From Thereva unica (lineage: Eukaryota; Arthropoda; Insecta; Diptera; Therevidae), in NCBI GenBank assembly GCA_949987705.1, contig OX465282.1, positions 12,388,501 to 12,452,500 on the forward strand: 64,000 nt of DNA, in the 5' to 3' direction. The notes under the pieces were generated by a model. It ran no database searches, was not told the DNA's origin, and saw only the letters and a list, made by a program, of their open reading frames with translations. Positions 32,289-44,009 of this stretch are shown piece by piece. The first letter of the stretch is position 1. Every line of letters begins with the position of its first letter. The position numbers and the translations under genes are program-made.

Positions 32289-33780
32289 ATGTTGGTGGGA
32301 AAATCTCGGAGTAGCGATAAAATTTTGTTAGTGCTGCTACATTCCTACGGTGGCTCAGGGGCTCGATGGTGGAGCAAGCGGTATCGTCATCAATTAGCTT
32401 AAGGGCCCATTTTTGGACCTTATCTAACCATGCTAAGGTGGTTATTGGAGCGCCGCCCCAAACGGGGGAATTATATTCGAGAAGAGGCCGAATGTAGGAT
32501 TTATATATAACAGCACGAGCCGATGGCTGAAGGAGAAACTTGCACCTCTTAAGAAATCCAAGCAACAACGTTACCCACTGTCAAGGAAGGTGATATCTTC
32601 AAATTTTTTTTGAAGTAAGACAGTACTTGGTTTTGGTGGGGTTGAATTCGACACGATTCTTCCTTCCTCACTCTAGAATGAGATTAATGTTGTTATTAAT
32701 AGAGTTGGACATTACTTCACGATCATCAAGACAGGATCTGGCATGAGTTTGTCTTGTATCGAAGCTGTACGAGGAACGTAAAGTACCGTCGTCAGCGAAA
32801 CTGAGAAATGAAGTGGAGAGGACTGAAAGTAGGTCATTTATAAAGATGAGAAATAGGGCAGGACATAAAATGACTGCTGGGGGGCCCCGCAGAGATGGGG
32901 TGAGATTCAAATTTTATGCTATCCAATACTACCTTAATTAAACGGTCGGGCGGCAAAGTTGTCGAACGGCGAGTCAATTCCAATAGCTTTGAGTTTAGCT
33001 AACAAGGCTAAGTGCCATCCTCTATCAAAAGCCTTGGAGATATCCAAAGCAACCAAACTAGATTCACAAGATCCATGCAAACTTCGGTTGAGGTGTTCTG
33101 TACGGCAAACTAAAAGATCACCAGTGGATCTTTTTTGTCGGAAGCCGTATTGTTTGTCGTTGATAAGTTGGTTGGATTCTAGATATCTCATAAGCTTTTT
33201 GTTAATTATCGTCTCCATGGTTTTGGAGAGAATAGAAGTAATTGCTATTGGGCGGTAGTTGGAGGGAAGGCTGGAGTCACCTTTTTACGGTATCGGCTGA
33301 ACATGGGCAAGTTTCCAAGAGTCTGGGTAAACTCCGGAGGAGTATGATAGGGCAAAAAGTTTGCACAGAGATTTAGCCAAAGGTGAGGCGCATTGTTTTA
33401 AGACGATAGGGGATATATGTATTATCGGGTCCAGTGGATTTGTTGGCATCAGGTGCTTGAAGCACCTGTACACCTCACGACTCCTGAAGAAAACTCTGGC
33501 CATTTAATTCGCATTGTGCTCGAGAACCAGGGGTAGCGCATCAGTTTCGGGTAAAGAAGAATTTGATGCAAACAGAGATGCTAATAAATCGGCCTTGGAT
33601 TTGCTGTCTGTTATTACCTTCTCATCGTGGATGAATGAAGGAGTTGTGGATGAAGTGAAATTCTTTTTAATGGAGCTTACCAACGACCAGAAGTTCTTGC
33701 TACCAGAGGTTGCGTTAACCCTAGACTTCCAAGATACCTATTAAAAGAGGCAAATAGCGTGAAATAATAAGCATGTTAGG
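32289..33780 (-). mobile_element. LINE-A, best-preserved RT copy
   Basis: Minus direction: VFFRSREVYRCFKHLMPTNP, VLKQCASPLAKSLCKLFALS, SGVYPDSWKLAHVQPIP, METIINKKLMRYLESNQLIN, DKQYGFRQKRSTGDLLVCRT, SLVALDISKAFDRGWHLALL (motif A), LFLIFINDLL, LSFADDGTLRSSYSFD (motif C), SARAVIYKSYIRPLLEYNSP, TTLAWLDKVQKWALKLI and LSHRRNVAALTKFYRY. The RT is of Jockey/CR1 type. It stops at the MITE at 32286. A few frameshifts; the usual GVPQGSVL is GPPAVILCP. Confidence 0.85.
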
Positions 33781-33784
33781 CATT

Positions 33785-34160
33785 TGTTTATGCTAACACA
33801 AATCACCCCCGAACTTGGCTGTAATTCCAAAAGCTAACGAAGTGTCCTAGGAATCATAACAATACAGAATGCCACAAATCATATTTCCTTATTTTCTTGC
33901 GCCTCTCATAGTATCTCTAGTATCTCTCATATCTGGAACATACATAACACTCCATAATCTTCAACTGCAAATACCAGCATTTATTATATAAAAATCTCAT
34001 TGAAATTTTAAATAACTAAATATTAACAAATCACAAAATCTCAGACATCCTCATTAAAAAAACAACAAACAAATAGAAACAGGTAATCTTAAAGGTAGTG
34101 ACTATATCTGCTGAAAATAAAAACGAAATTAACTCAATCAATTACAATAAAATGGAAATT
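33785..34160. other. 3' flank of the unrecognised gene; AT-rich
   Basis: Probably holds its 3' UTR. An AATAAA (minus strand) lies at 33980-33985, about 180 bp beyond the stop codon. Confidence 0.4.
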
Positions 34161-34162
34161 AT

Positions 34163-37100
34163 TCAAAATACCGTCTGTTTATCATATTCGTCTTCAATAA
34201 TCTTCTTTATCATTTCGTATTTCGGCCTCATGCATTCGCAATTATTAAATCGCGGTATTCGCTTTGCTTGAGATTTCATTGTTGGTGCTTCAGAAGGTAT
34301 TACTATTAATGCTTTGTGATCGAGGTCTCTTGAATATCTGTCAAATCTGTTAGAACCTAATACTGAAATAGCAAAAAGAGTTTTTCAAAAAATTTTGTGA
34401 ATTAAAAATATATAGGACGATGTACTTTTAATACTGTTCAGTTCAGTATCTGATCCTGTCTTTAATTCACTACTTGAAGTTTCTTTATTCAGTCTATCCA
34501 ACAACTCTAAAGTACTTGCCTTTAAATTTTCCGAGCTTGTCGATTTGGGATCGATTGATTCTTTAGTAGAACTATCTGATTTATATCTAGATCTTGACTT
34601 CCCTTCGCTAGAGCAATCTGATATACCTTTAGATCTTCGTTTTTTAGTAGAAGTTCTTGATCGTTCACTGAAAATTGATTTTTTTACTTCACAAAAATCT
34701 GTTGGTCCAATACAACATGATTTGACATGAGGGCTAATCTTTAGTTTACAAGATTTTGGTGGTGCAGAGCAACTTGATTTTTCGACAGGGCTTAGCTCCA
34801 GTTTACAGGATTGCGGTGGTGCAGAGCAGCTTGATTTTTCAATAGGACTTAACTCTAATTTACACGATTGAGGTGGTGCAGAGCAACTTGATTTTTCGAT
34901 AGGGCTTAGCTCTAGCTTACAGGATCGTGGTGGTGCAGAACAACTTGATTTTTCAACAGGACTAATCTCTAGTTTACAGAGTTCTGATGGTGCAGAACAA
35001 TTTGATTTCTCAACATGACCAATCTCTAGTTTATAGAATTCTGGTGGTTCAAGATTGCTTGATTTCTTAACAGGGTTTATCTTAAGTTGACTGATTCCAT
35101 CACTTTCTTCGACATGGCTCAATTTACCTTTAGAACATTTTGCTGATCTTTTAGAATGATTCGAATTAAATGATTTCTCTGAGCCAACTTTACTGGATTG
35201 TATTTTTTCCATACGACTCTTGGACCTTTCTTCAATACTTATATTTGATCTTGGGGAACTTTCTTTAGCTGATTCCTCGTGACTTAATTTTCCTCCAGCA
35301 GAACTCTGTGATTTTTTCGTGGCTACAAAGCATGGTTGTTCGAATTCTACAATCAAACAAAATCGTAAAAGATTATTAAAAAATGAAATGTTTTGTTGGG
35401 TTTTATTTTTTGTAAAAGTTTAAGCTCAGATGTCATTCTTCAGCCTGTTTCCAAGAGATAGGATAGACTGCGGAAGACTATTAGTGCGTTCCCATGAGCT
35501 TGAAGCTTATTTGAAGCTTGCTTAAACTACAAATGTAAACGTAAGTGGCTCAACTGGAGTCGACGAAAGATTTTTCGGATCGGCTCTAGTGCTTGTCATG
35601 AAAGCTTGAGTTTTGAGGACTTCGTGGAAGTTAAGCTTGTAGACGAGTCTAAAAGCATTTTGTGGAAACATAAGGTCAGCTCAAGAGCTCAAGCTCATTT
35701 CAAACTAACGTGCCGCTTCAAGTAAGATTTTCAAGGACTCAAGTGATCATGGAAACGTTGTATATGAAAGGGCGTAGGGTTTGCGCAGAGGCACATTTTT
35801 TAAGAAACACGGAGAGAATATTATCAGGGCCAGTAGAGATTTATTCAAGTCAAACTCTTTTAGACATCTATACACTTCACTAGTCCTGAAGAAAAGTGTG
35901 TCCATTGATTGAGAGGAACATTCATGGCATGGCAATATCGGGCGAAGAAAAATTTGAAGCGAATAGAGGTACAAGTTGGTCGTTCTTGGTTTCCTTTCTG
36001 TTAGCACCCTGTACGACAATAAAAACTGACTTCCAATCGTAATCAGCAGATCTGGTATATGTTCAGAATATGGAGCTCCCAAAATCGATTTCCATCTCGA
36101 CAAATGAAAATTTAATAAAAGACTTAGAATTTCTAAGTATTCTTCGTTCACATACGCAGAACCTTAAGGTAACACAAGAGCTCAGCGTCCCTACCAGAAG
36201 AGCAGGTGCCATTCGAGTAATTCAGGCAATTGACAATGATTTCACACTCCGGCTGGAAGGATGAGAAGTCGGAGAAAGTCTCTGCGGGGGATTCTAACCA
36301 TGAGCTCTTTGATGGCGTACGGGTCAGGACTACCCTGTCTTTTCTTCTTTCTTTTAATAACACGGTCGGATTTACTAAAATCTTGACCCGCTTGAGTAAA
36401 CTTACCACACTGCCTGGAGATTTGTTACTTTTCTGCCTAAGCAAAGTCGCATCAAATTGCAAGACCCTGCAATTACTGCAGAATATAAAGAACCGACTTA
36501 ACCTTCTATAAGTTGAATCCTCCGCCCTTCAGATGATTGATAGATTGCAACCAGTGTTCTGACATTCTGACTCTATTCTCCGCTCATATATGTCGTATTT
36601 GCAATTACAAACTAACTTGGGCTTGATCTTACGGGAAAATATCGCACTAATTCCCGCTTTGCTGGAGGAAGTTATCATAGATACATGCCAGTATAGCATC
36701 CACCTTTGCATGCAAGTCGTAGCTAGCCAGCACTCCGCTATTATAAGCGTTCCTCTGGGATAGGGGGCTTTACTGCCTGTTAAGCAAGCAGGCCGAACTC
36801 CACAGTTCTTTACCTGAAGTCACCCCACTCCTGTTCTATATGTGGGACTAGTGGATCTCTTAGAGATCTTAAAACTCCGCAAAGTATCCATAATTGCGAT
36901 CCTAAAACCTGCAGTGTAAAAGGTCTTTTATTTCCTCAGTATAATTTTTATGCATTACAATTACACCCAGACTTCAACTATCAGTCATGATCTGAGCGTC
37001 TATTGCAACCGTCCAACAAACCACAGTGATCACCAAATCGGGCTTCCTGATTACGTCCATGTGTTCTTTGGCATACTTGAACTAGAATTCTTTGTTTCGG

Positions 37101-40100
37101 TAACCAGGTAGGTAGGTTAGCATTTTCGCTTTCCAATAGTTAGCTATGTCCTTTTTCTTAATGATGGCTCCCGAACAGCCGTCGCTTATTGACATTGTAA
37201 TATTCTTTCCCCAAGAAGGTGTCCAACGTTGAAAATTTCTGCAATTTTGGTAGGTAGCTTTAATCTAGCGTCTTTTTACGGAGCCAGGGAGATTTCCATC
37301 GCATTGATGGTATCCCAAGGCCTCAGAAGAGCAAAGCACTTACGAACCGCAAATATGACTATGCAGTCCGTTCTAAGCAACCCCCCCCCCCCCCCCCACT
37401 GTTACCCTGACAAGCGTTGCTTTATGAAACAATTGTGGCAATAGGACAGTTCGGAAGATATACAAGCTGCGGTTTATGGCTTTGTTCGACTGCGAATCGA
37501 TAAAGGGTTGATACTTGCTTCTTCTCGCAGCAATAAACAGGACTCCGAGGTATCTTCACTCTTCTTTTCTACTCAACGCTGATATGATGCGGTTGTTTAA
37601 ACAAAAGGTCAGTTAATCAATAACTGCTTTCTTTTGTTTCTGCTGAACCTTGACACTATCTGTTAAACACTTAGCAGTATAAAGAACGACACCACAGTTT
37701 TTAAGGAATCAGTTTGTCATATTCAGGAGTTCATAAAGTCCTCAAGGGGTAGAAGTAAATAATATCATGTCATCAGCAAAAGCAGTGGCACTCGACGGTT
37801 TAAAGCTATCGCCCCATAAAGCGACACTTAACACCAGCCTCAATTTTGAGGAGGGCCCAGGATAACTTTGTTGTATGTTATCAAAAAGAAGCCAACACTT
37901 TGAGATCTTTGGAAAGAACCAATCGAAGAGCATTACCGTTTCCGAAATATCTTCCAAAATACTGGCAATTATAGCATGTTCGCGGTGAAGATTCATTTTC
38001 AGCGACTGTCGGACGAAAACATGTGACAGACAGGACTCTTCACACATAAAATACTTATGTAGCGTGTCCAGCAGATTTTTTATGTCAAATAGAACCTCTC
38101 TCTGCGGCAGATAGTTGACTTTGGCGGTCGAACAGTATATAGCTTCCTCGCTTATTGTGGCTACAAATGATGACTGAAGAGGGCAGGGAATTGCTGTAAA
38201 GAAGGAAGTCAAAAATAGGAATATTATCTGGTTATGAGAAGTGGAAAAGCGGATGGATTTAATCCACTGATCTCTAGAATGGTAGTCGGGCGCCTTAACC
38301 AACAGGCTGCAAAGTCCCCGGCTAAAAATACACTGATATTAATTTGGAAATTCACAAATATCCTTTTTGAAACCACTTTTGTGTTAGATAAATATACTTC
38401 TATCAAACATAAACTCCGGAAAAAATTACCTTCCGTAGGTCCTTCCAAATCGACGCCTTCATCATCAACCACCAGCTCGATTGGAGCTGCTTTTAAGGAT
38501 AATTGTTTTTTATCGACAAAAAGCCTAGAGCTCGACTTTTTCATAATATAGTCATCAAGTCTTCGGTACTCTTCTCCATTAACTATAGACTCATTAGAAC
38601 TCTTTAAGCCTAGAAACAATTGCGATCCAGTAGTTTTACAATCCCCCGATAAGCATTCAAGCAACTGATCGCGTACTTCTCGTTCAGATATTTCAGGTGT
38701 TATAGTATTAGTATTACTTAACGTTAAAGTACTTCTATATTCTTTTGTTGGATTAATAGATATTTCAGCTGCATTATTATCTGTGTTATTGCTGCTGTCG
38801 TTTCTTGCATCTCCGTCAGGATGAGCATCTTTCTTAACAGGTACAGGAATATCTTGTACTAAAATTATAAAGAAAGAGTTAAATTAGTAGAAAAACACAA
38901 GACGTGCAGCGATTGAACACATTTTACCACTTTTTTTAAATATCTTAATAGTTTGTCCAAAGTTAACTGAACGAGACGAGATAATATTTGGAGATTTGGG
39001 GACTTGATTTTCTTTCAGTTCTCGTTTAGAACTTTGTTGTTCATTCTTGGGAATTATTTTTTGCTTCTTAGAAGTTATGGATGGTTCCGTACCAATTATC
39101 TCAACAGTATCCGGCTCTGTTAGTGGATTATAAAAAATAAATAGAATTTCAGTTATAAAAACTATTTCCGAATTCAAAATAAACAAAGCAAATTTTGAAA
39201 TACATTATAATGAACAACACAAAAAAATATACGAAGAAGGAAGTTCTTGGTCTGATGCTTATGCATTAGTTTAGAGCGGCAGAAGAATCTCCTCGGGGGT
39301 CGCACAGCACGTCGCAATCAATCACAGTGCTTCGTGAAGAAGTACCTGTCAAGGCTGTCGGTATGACCCTAGCAGGAAAAATCACCTGTGGCCGCCACGA
39401 GAAAAAGGGCCATGGTAATGAATGGTCAGAATGGATTTAGGTAACTATACGGGGCACATTCCAGCCTTGCCTTGACAAACTCATTCTAAACAAACCGAAA
39501 GCAGGTCAGGAGCCTGGGAGAACCCAAAAAGCAAATCCAGACAGCCGACGTTCTACCAACAGTTTCTGGACACAGGAAATTAACAGCACCAGCTCCCATA
39601 TCTTCTAGAGCGCACAGTCGCATGCCGAACTTATCTGGTGCGCTGTCTAAACGGCAAGAGGAGTCTCCAAGGGAGCAGGGGCCCGAAGTGCTTTTTGTAC
39701 AAAAAGTATGGCTAAGTAACGGCAATATACAAGGCTTGCATTGCATGCAACAATGTAGCGATGACCCTCGGACCTGTGGCATTTACAATAAAAACACAAA
39801 CTGCTTTCCTCTCATAGATAAGACTTCGATAGATCTGGCAATGGGAAAAAAATAAACAACGGGACATCAAGAGCATGATTATATTGTTCAGCAAACCGTA
39901 CGATTCCAGGAATCCATAATCATCCAAGACACTCGATGTGACTGCAAACGCAGTGGAGGGGACAAAAGGAGTGAGTTCCTCTGATGCGCGCAGGACGGCT
40001 TTCCCGTTAATATCACAGAATTTCAGCCATCTTCTTTGCATATGCAAGATAGGTTATACTTTTCCTAAAGTACCGCAGGGTGCATTAGTATTCTACACGG

Positions 40101-43100
40101 TTCCAAAAGCAGAGGCAGGAGTGAGTGCGGATATCTAGAGGGAACTGCGCAGATTCCTTTGAATGATAAACTTAGGTACCCTAGTGGCTGTCCTTCAAGT
40201 AGAGGTGTACGTAAATAGCCAGAGGATAATGGTGTGGCAGCAATATTCACCGATATCGTATTTAGGTTGGGTTTGTCCTCTATGCGTCTTGGTTACTATC
40301 CGGGTTCTTAATTTCACCTTGACTAGATAGTGGGCCGAGCCACATCACGCTCCTCTCATTGTTCTTTTGCCCAATATACTCAATTAGGACGTGGTCACTT
40401 TGATTATTTGTTACTTCGTCTAGTGACTGCCACGTCATCTTCGAAGATTTAGTCTGTTTCTTGCAAAAAAAAATCGTGAAATTTGCCGAGACCCCCCTCT
40501 CCCCACGTGAGATCGGCTGGACTCCCTCCTCCTACACATCTGACGTAATTAATGGGTGATCCTTAAGAAGATTATGTAAATAATGGCCATGGTTCTTAAG
40601 ACGTAGCATGTCAGTAGCTTTCAAAGATTTCAGTAGCTATATACTTTACGAGCTACTGTCATTTTGCAGTACCGTGCAACTTGACGACCGAGCTGCTTGT
40701 AGCGTGTTGTCGCAGGCGAGGGGCGAGTAAAAACAAAAACTCGAATGCAAGGTACTGATCGACGCTCACATGAGAGTAACTCGTATGCCGCGATCCCAGG
40801 GTGCGAGTAGCTGCACTGCAGTGACTGACTAGGCCAGCTCCCATGCTAATCCTATGCATACTAGCGGGTCAACTTTTATCTTGCTACTAAGGCTCATAAG
40901 GTTTCTTGCCTTTCTCTCTTTCCTTCGGCTTTTTCCAGCCACAACTTCTTGTCTGTCTACTTCCAGCGTCCTTTCACCTTTCTTCCACCCATCATCGTTC
41001 CTCCTCACGTGTCCTGGGACTTTTTTCAGAGTTTATGGTTCTTCGGCCATTGACTCTAGTTCCGCCCTACATTTGTTGAAACTCACATAATAAAAGAAGA
41101 CGTGCTCTAAGGTATCCTGCTGGATATCTGGGCCTGCCGGACGTACCGGTGAGTCAATGGTGGAAGTATTTACTATAACCTCCATGTCCACTGAAGAACC
41201 GCGTGAGGTTGTAACTAACTTTCCCACGATCCCTCAAACCCATCCTTCAACGTTTGGGATAAGTCCAGATACCTCTTAGGGCGGGCTGTGAGTGAATGTT
41301 CTATTCCCATACCTTCATCGTTACGGACACTTGTTTCCTCAGTTTATTGATCATCACCGCTTCAGCTTTGTGATCAGTCAGCGTTAGATCAGCGCTTTCA
41401 GGCCACGGTTTAATCGCTCAATTAACTAGCTAGCTTATACATTGTGATCTACAGGAAAGGACCCACGACGTATCCTTATGGAACTTCTCATGTTGTTCTG
41501 TTCACCGTCGACCCATCTTCCGATTCACAATGAAGTGACCTACCTTTTTTTCTTTTTAGGAAAAGCTGTAACGAAATAATAAGTTCGAAGGGCGGGGCGC
41601 GGATGCGGTTGTCTGACTACTCACCAACACGATCCGCTGACCTTGTGTGTATTCACCTGCCATGTACTCATGAAAACTTAAGAAGGGCTTACAAAAAAAA
41701 CGGATCTTTATCTTTTCTGATAGCCAATCGGCAATCAGAGCAATCCCGTGGGAAGAAAGTGGGGCATCAGAAGAATCACGACTTTCAGTGCAGTAGGCAA
41801 CGAATCACGACTTTCAGTACCTCAACTTAGGATTTCCACTCCAGGCCCCTGTGCTGAAAGTCATAATTCGACTAAAACGTCACTTTCTTCGACTCGACTT
41901 TCAGCACAATGGCTTTAGCCTGGGAATGTCAACGAACTCTTGACCCACTGCGAGTTTTCCATGAAGTTAACTTTGTTTGGGTTACGGGTAATCGGGGCTT
42001 CATAGCCAATGAAAAGGCAGATGCCTTGACTAGACAACGCAGGCTATTGGGGCAGCCTCAAGTTTGATGAAGAGGGTCCGTGTTGATCAAACACACCAAA
42101 AGCTGGGTCCTTCCTGTACCGTATTTTTTTTATGTGGAAGACTAGAGGCTTAGAGAAAGCCCCTTTGTACTGTCGATCTATTTTTCGTATAGAGTGTATT
42201 GTTGAACAGCAGCTCTAGTCGGAGTAGAGGGAAGAGAGAGAAGTGAAGGAGAAAACTGCCACATGCAAGCCGCGATATTATATTCCACCATTGCCAACCA
42301 TTACTATCGCGACTCTGACATCGGGGCAGCAAGAAAGAACTCGCTGGTGTGTTATGCCTCCTGAAACGGCTTGAATTTCACCAACCACACTTGGTGGACC
42401 GGGGAAGGGCTACGGAAGGCTATGACAGGAGGATTCAGGAATGTAAAGAGGAAAGAAGCAAGAAGAAAAGCTATGTAGGCGGGGAAATTGAGAAAGACGA
42501 AGGACTGTGGTTTTGCCAGAATTCGAACCCAAGACCGCTGAGATGGTACCCAGGCGTCTTACTCCCTAAACCAGCGAGGCCCCCTCTTAACACGACCAAT
42601 GAATTGTTGGGATTCAGTAGGAAGGATGTCAAGACACTTGCTGGCTTGATTATCGTATACTGCGCTCTGAAATACCACTTATAGAAGATAGGAAGAAAAC
42701 GGACTCCTCCTGCAGGCTTTGCTTTGAGAAAGATGGAGCTGCTCTTCATAATCTTGCTGTTAAACGTTGTCGCTCGGGTCTCGCTGTAGAACGTTACCCT
42801 GCCTGCTCCAAAAGTCGAGACTAAGCGATAAACCACTAAGCAGACTCCTAAACCTGTCCAAGCGGTCTGGCGTACAAATTCATTAAAATAATCTGCGTAA
42901 AACAGGTTATGTGAAGCTTTGGGCAAAAACATCATAGGACATTCTTACAAAAGACAAAAGGGCGTGACGGTCATTTGGTGTAGATATCCTACTCTTCATA
43001 TAACAAAGTAAACGAACTATTTATTCCTAAACAAAAGCGCCCTTAATAAATTCCCGAACTAGTAGCGAAATTTATAAACTTACTTGCTGAACCTTTGCAT

Positions 43101-43866
43101 GGTACTACTTTCAAAAATGATCTTGTTTTTCGGCAAATCTTACGTTTTGGGCTATTCTTCTTCTGAGTTGGCTTTTTGTTCATACCTTTTCCCTCAGTTT
43201 TTTCTACATAAAATTCAATATATTTTCTTTCAGAAGCAAAACCAAATTTTAATTTGAATCTATACCACGATTTGTACCCAATTCTTTCACTCCTTCAGCA
43301 GTCTCATTTTTCTTATCATTCACGCTACTCTTTTTATCATTACCATCTAAATATTTAAGAATGTATATTAAGAACTATTACTTAACATTTATTACCTTTT
43401 TTATTTTCCTTTCGGGATAAATATTCATCGATTTTCTTTAAGAGGTTAACAGTTGCACATGGAGGAGTTTTGTTAGTATCAGAGGACTTTGTTGCTACTG
43501 TTACTGTAGGCAAAATATCATAATTCATATTTTTTTCCGTCTTCTTTCTATGCAAAAGTTTACACTGATAAACAACTTCCTCTTGTTCATAGCGAGCTTC
43601 TTGGGCTTCATCACTTTCATTTAAGTAATCCTCGTTGTAAAGAAGATTATGATATTTGCAAGCTTGCTTTTGATAATAGACCAGTTTCTTTTTAAATTGG
43701 TCACAAGATGCTAACATATATAATAAAAATTATGCATTTACTAAATAATAAAATTCTATCAATACTACTTAAATTCTCTAATTTTCTACAATATGGAACT
43801 GATTTGGGTTTTGTGCGGCGGGTAGGACTTGATTTTCGATTATTTGATATGATTCTTTTGGAACAT
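34163..43866 (-). CDS. Unrecognised multi-exon gene encoding a charged protein with tandem 19-residue Cys/Ser/Pro repeats (5' end not found)
   Basis: Minus-strand exons in order: 43866-43769, 43710-43396, 43346-43278 (or 43266), 43203-43084, 39116-38928, 38858-38430, 35346-34426, 34362-34163 (TGA). All seven introns have GT-AG ends, are phase 1 and keep the frame, giving about 780 residues. Exons 1-4 are basic (SVPYCRKLENL, then QFKKKLVYYQKQACKYHNLL, an acidic stretch, KKPTQKKNSPKRKICRKTRS). Exon 6 has LLECLSGDCKTTGSQLFLGL. Exon 7 (307 codons) is Ser/Lys-rich and carries six to seven repeats like LELSPIEKSSCSAPPQSCK. The last exon ends CECMRPKYEMIKKIIEDEYD. I recognise no domain, signal peptide or membrane segment; a nuclear or structural, fast-evolving protein is a guess. 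The first exon found begins after an acceptor and needs two bases from an upstream exon I could not find. Introns 4 and 6 (about 4.0 and 3.1 kb) are largely transposon. Confidence 0.7.
34695..35093 (-). repeat. 57-bp in-frame tandem repeat in exon 7
   Basis: Units begin (plus-strand view) at 34752, 34809, 34866, 34923, 34980 and 35037, with a more diverged one at about 34695. Each encodes 19 residues of the form (C/Y)KLE(L/I)SP(I/V)EKSSCSAPP. The middle units are most alike. Two Cys per unit suggest disulfide or metal contacts, or simply slippage-driven expansion. Confidence 0.9.
35482..35762. mobile_element. MITE family X, copy 1
   Basis: Left TAGTGCGTTCCCATGAGCTT, right (reverse complement) TACAACGTTTCCATGATCAC. 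It shares the interior TAAACGTAAGTGGCTCAACT, GGAGTCGA with the reverse complement of 47160-47510 (TAAACGCAAGCAGCTCGACT, GGAGTCGA). Rich in GCTTGAA/TTCAAGC. It abuts LINE-A sequence inside an intron of the unrecognised gene. Confidence 0.55.
35763..36155 (-). mobile_element. LINE-A fragment: N-terminal RT region
   Basis: Minus reading: LSRWKSILGA-like, then FFRTSEVYRCLKEFDLNKSL and FLKNVPLRKPYALSY, matching FFRSREVYRCFKHLMPTNPL and VLKQCASPLAKSLCKLFALS of the 33-kb copy. Broken. Confidence 0.6.
36160..36900. other. Intron sequence, no gene seen
   Basis: Contains frames with no recognisable domain; 36540-36840 (-) may be LINE endonuclease debris. Not assignable. Confidence 0.3.
36925..38305 (-). 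mobile_element. R2-type non-LTR element (RT plus restriction-like endonuclease), decayed, outside rDNA
   Basis: Minus direction: a run of degenerate RT (38300-37800), ATAFADDMILFTSTP (motif C, 37766-37780), GLYELLNMTNXFLKNCGV, RYLGVLFIAARRSKYQPFID, then VRKCFALLRPWDTINAM, and finally RKPDLVITVVCWTVAIDAQI and MTDS-stop-SL. The order 'AFADDxxLFxxTxxGLxxLL / RYLGVxF / VRxxxxLPxDT / KPDLVxxxxxxxxxDxQ' is that of R2-group elements, whose C-terminal endonuclease has the KPDL..D-Q core. Other R2-group clades (R4, NeSL, Hero) cannot be excluded. It lies in intron 6 of the unrecognised gene, and a poly(C) run (37380-37396) interrupts it. Confidence 0.65.
39200..40165 (+). mobile_element. LOA-type LINE: start of endonuclease
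   Basis: Plus strand from about 39640: PEVLFVQKVWLSNGNIQGLH, CMQQCSDDPRTCGIYNKNTN and CFPLIDKTSIDLA. This matches the LOA endonuclease start ('xxLIQEPWxxNGxIxGL...PRTCIxxxKN') and is equivalent to the RNKDGKPRTYLIVN part at 30.8 kb. The rest (39870-40165) is broken and only tentatively assigned. Catalytic EP reads VQKV. Confidence 0.6.
40170..40470 (-). mobile_element. LINE endonuclease C-terminal scrap
   Basis: SKMTWQSLDEVTNNQSDHVL, then IEYIGQ, is the 'W-VLDEPS-SDH--I-F' end of an APE endonuclease (SDH catalytic His retained). Opposite strand to 39200-40165. Confidence 0.45.
40860..41590 (-). mobile_element. R1-type LINE: RT scrap joined to C-terminal region
   Basis: Minus reading: ADLTLTDHKAEAVMINKLRK (RT, like 13690-13740), then SQPALRGIWTYPKR-like, then RPAGPDIQQDTLEHVFFYYV and SFNKCRAELESM (C-terminal Cys/His block 'CPxCxxxxEDxEHVFFxCPRFxxxRxEL', with two Cys lost). 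RNase H is missing, so an internal deletion like that at 13.5 kb. Confidence 0.6.
41900..42075 (+). mobile_element. LINE RNase H C-terminal fragment
   Basis: VWECQRTLDPLRVFHEVNFV, then WVTGNRGFIANEKADALTRQ, equals the RNase H block 'WECQ--LD-L---N-V-L-WVPGHRGI-GNEKAD-LAR' (PGH reads TGN). Confidence 0.6.
42124..42588 (-). mobile_element. SINE-1 copy B
   Basis: Read on the minus strand: tRNA-like head with TGGTTTAGGGAGTAAGAC and B box GGTTCGAATTC, CT-rich body, TTTCAGGAGGCATAACACAC block, CAGTACAAAGGGGCTTTCTC, TAAGCCTCTAGTC and CCACATAAAAAAA. About 465 bp, complete. The overlapping long frames are incidental. Confidence 0.85.
42600..43080. other. Intron 4 start of the unrecognised gene; nothing further recognised
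   Basis: No domain. A TTATTCCTAAACAAAAGCGC stretch near 43021 has no clear partner. Confidence 0.3.
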
Positions 43867-43869
43867 CTG

Positions 43870-44009
43870 TTTATACTTTTAAAAATTCTTTAATTTATTA
43901 ATCAAGTTTTTGTTAAGATTAATTTTCGTATAAAAATCAATAATTTGTTTTGTTTTTTTAACTAATAATAATTAAGGACATTTTAACATTACAAATTTTA
44001 TTTTATTAA
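43870..44009 (-). promoter_or_regulatory. Short intergenic interval with CEP135 poly(A) signal
   Basis: AATAAA (minus) lies at 44002-44007, 2 bp after the CEP135 stop codon, with a second copy overlapping it. Only 143 bp separate the stop from the first exon seen of the next gene. Confidence 0.55.

Noticed and set aside
42471..42935. 154-codon open frame as a host gene
   Set aside because: It overlaps SINE-1 copy B (tRNA-like head) and shows no splice or domain evidence.
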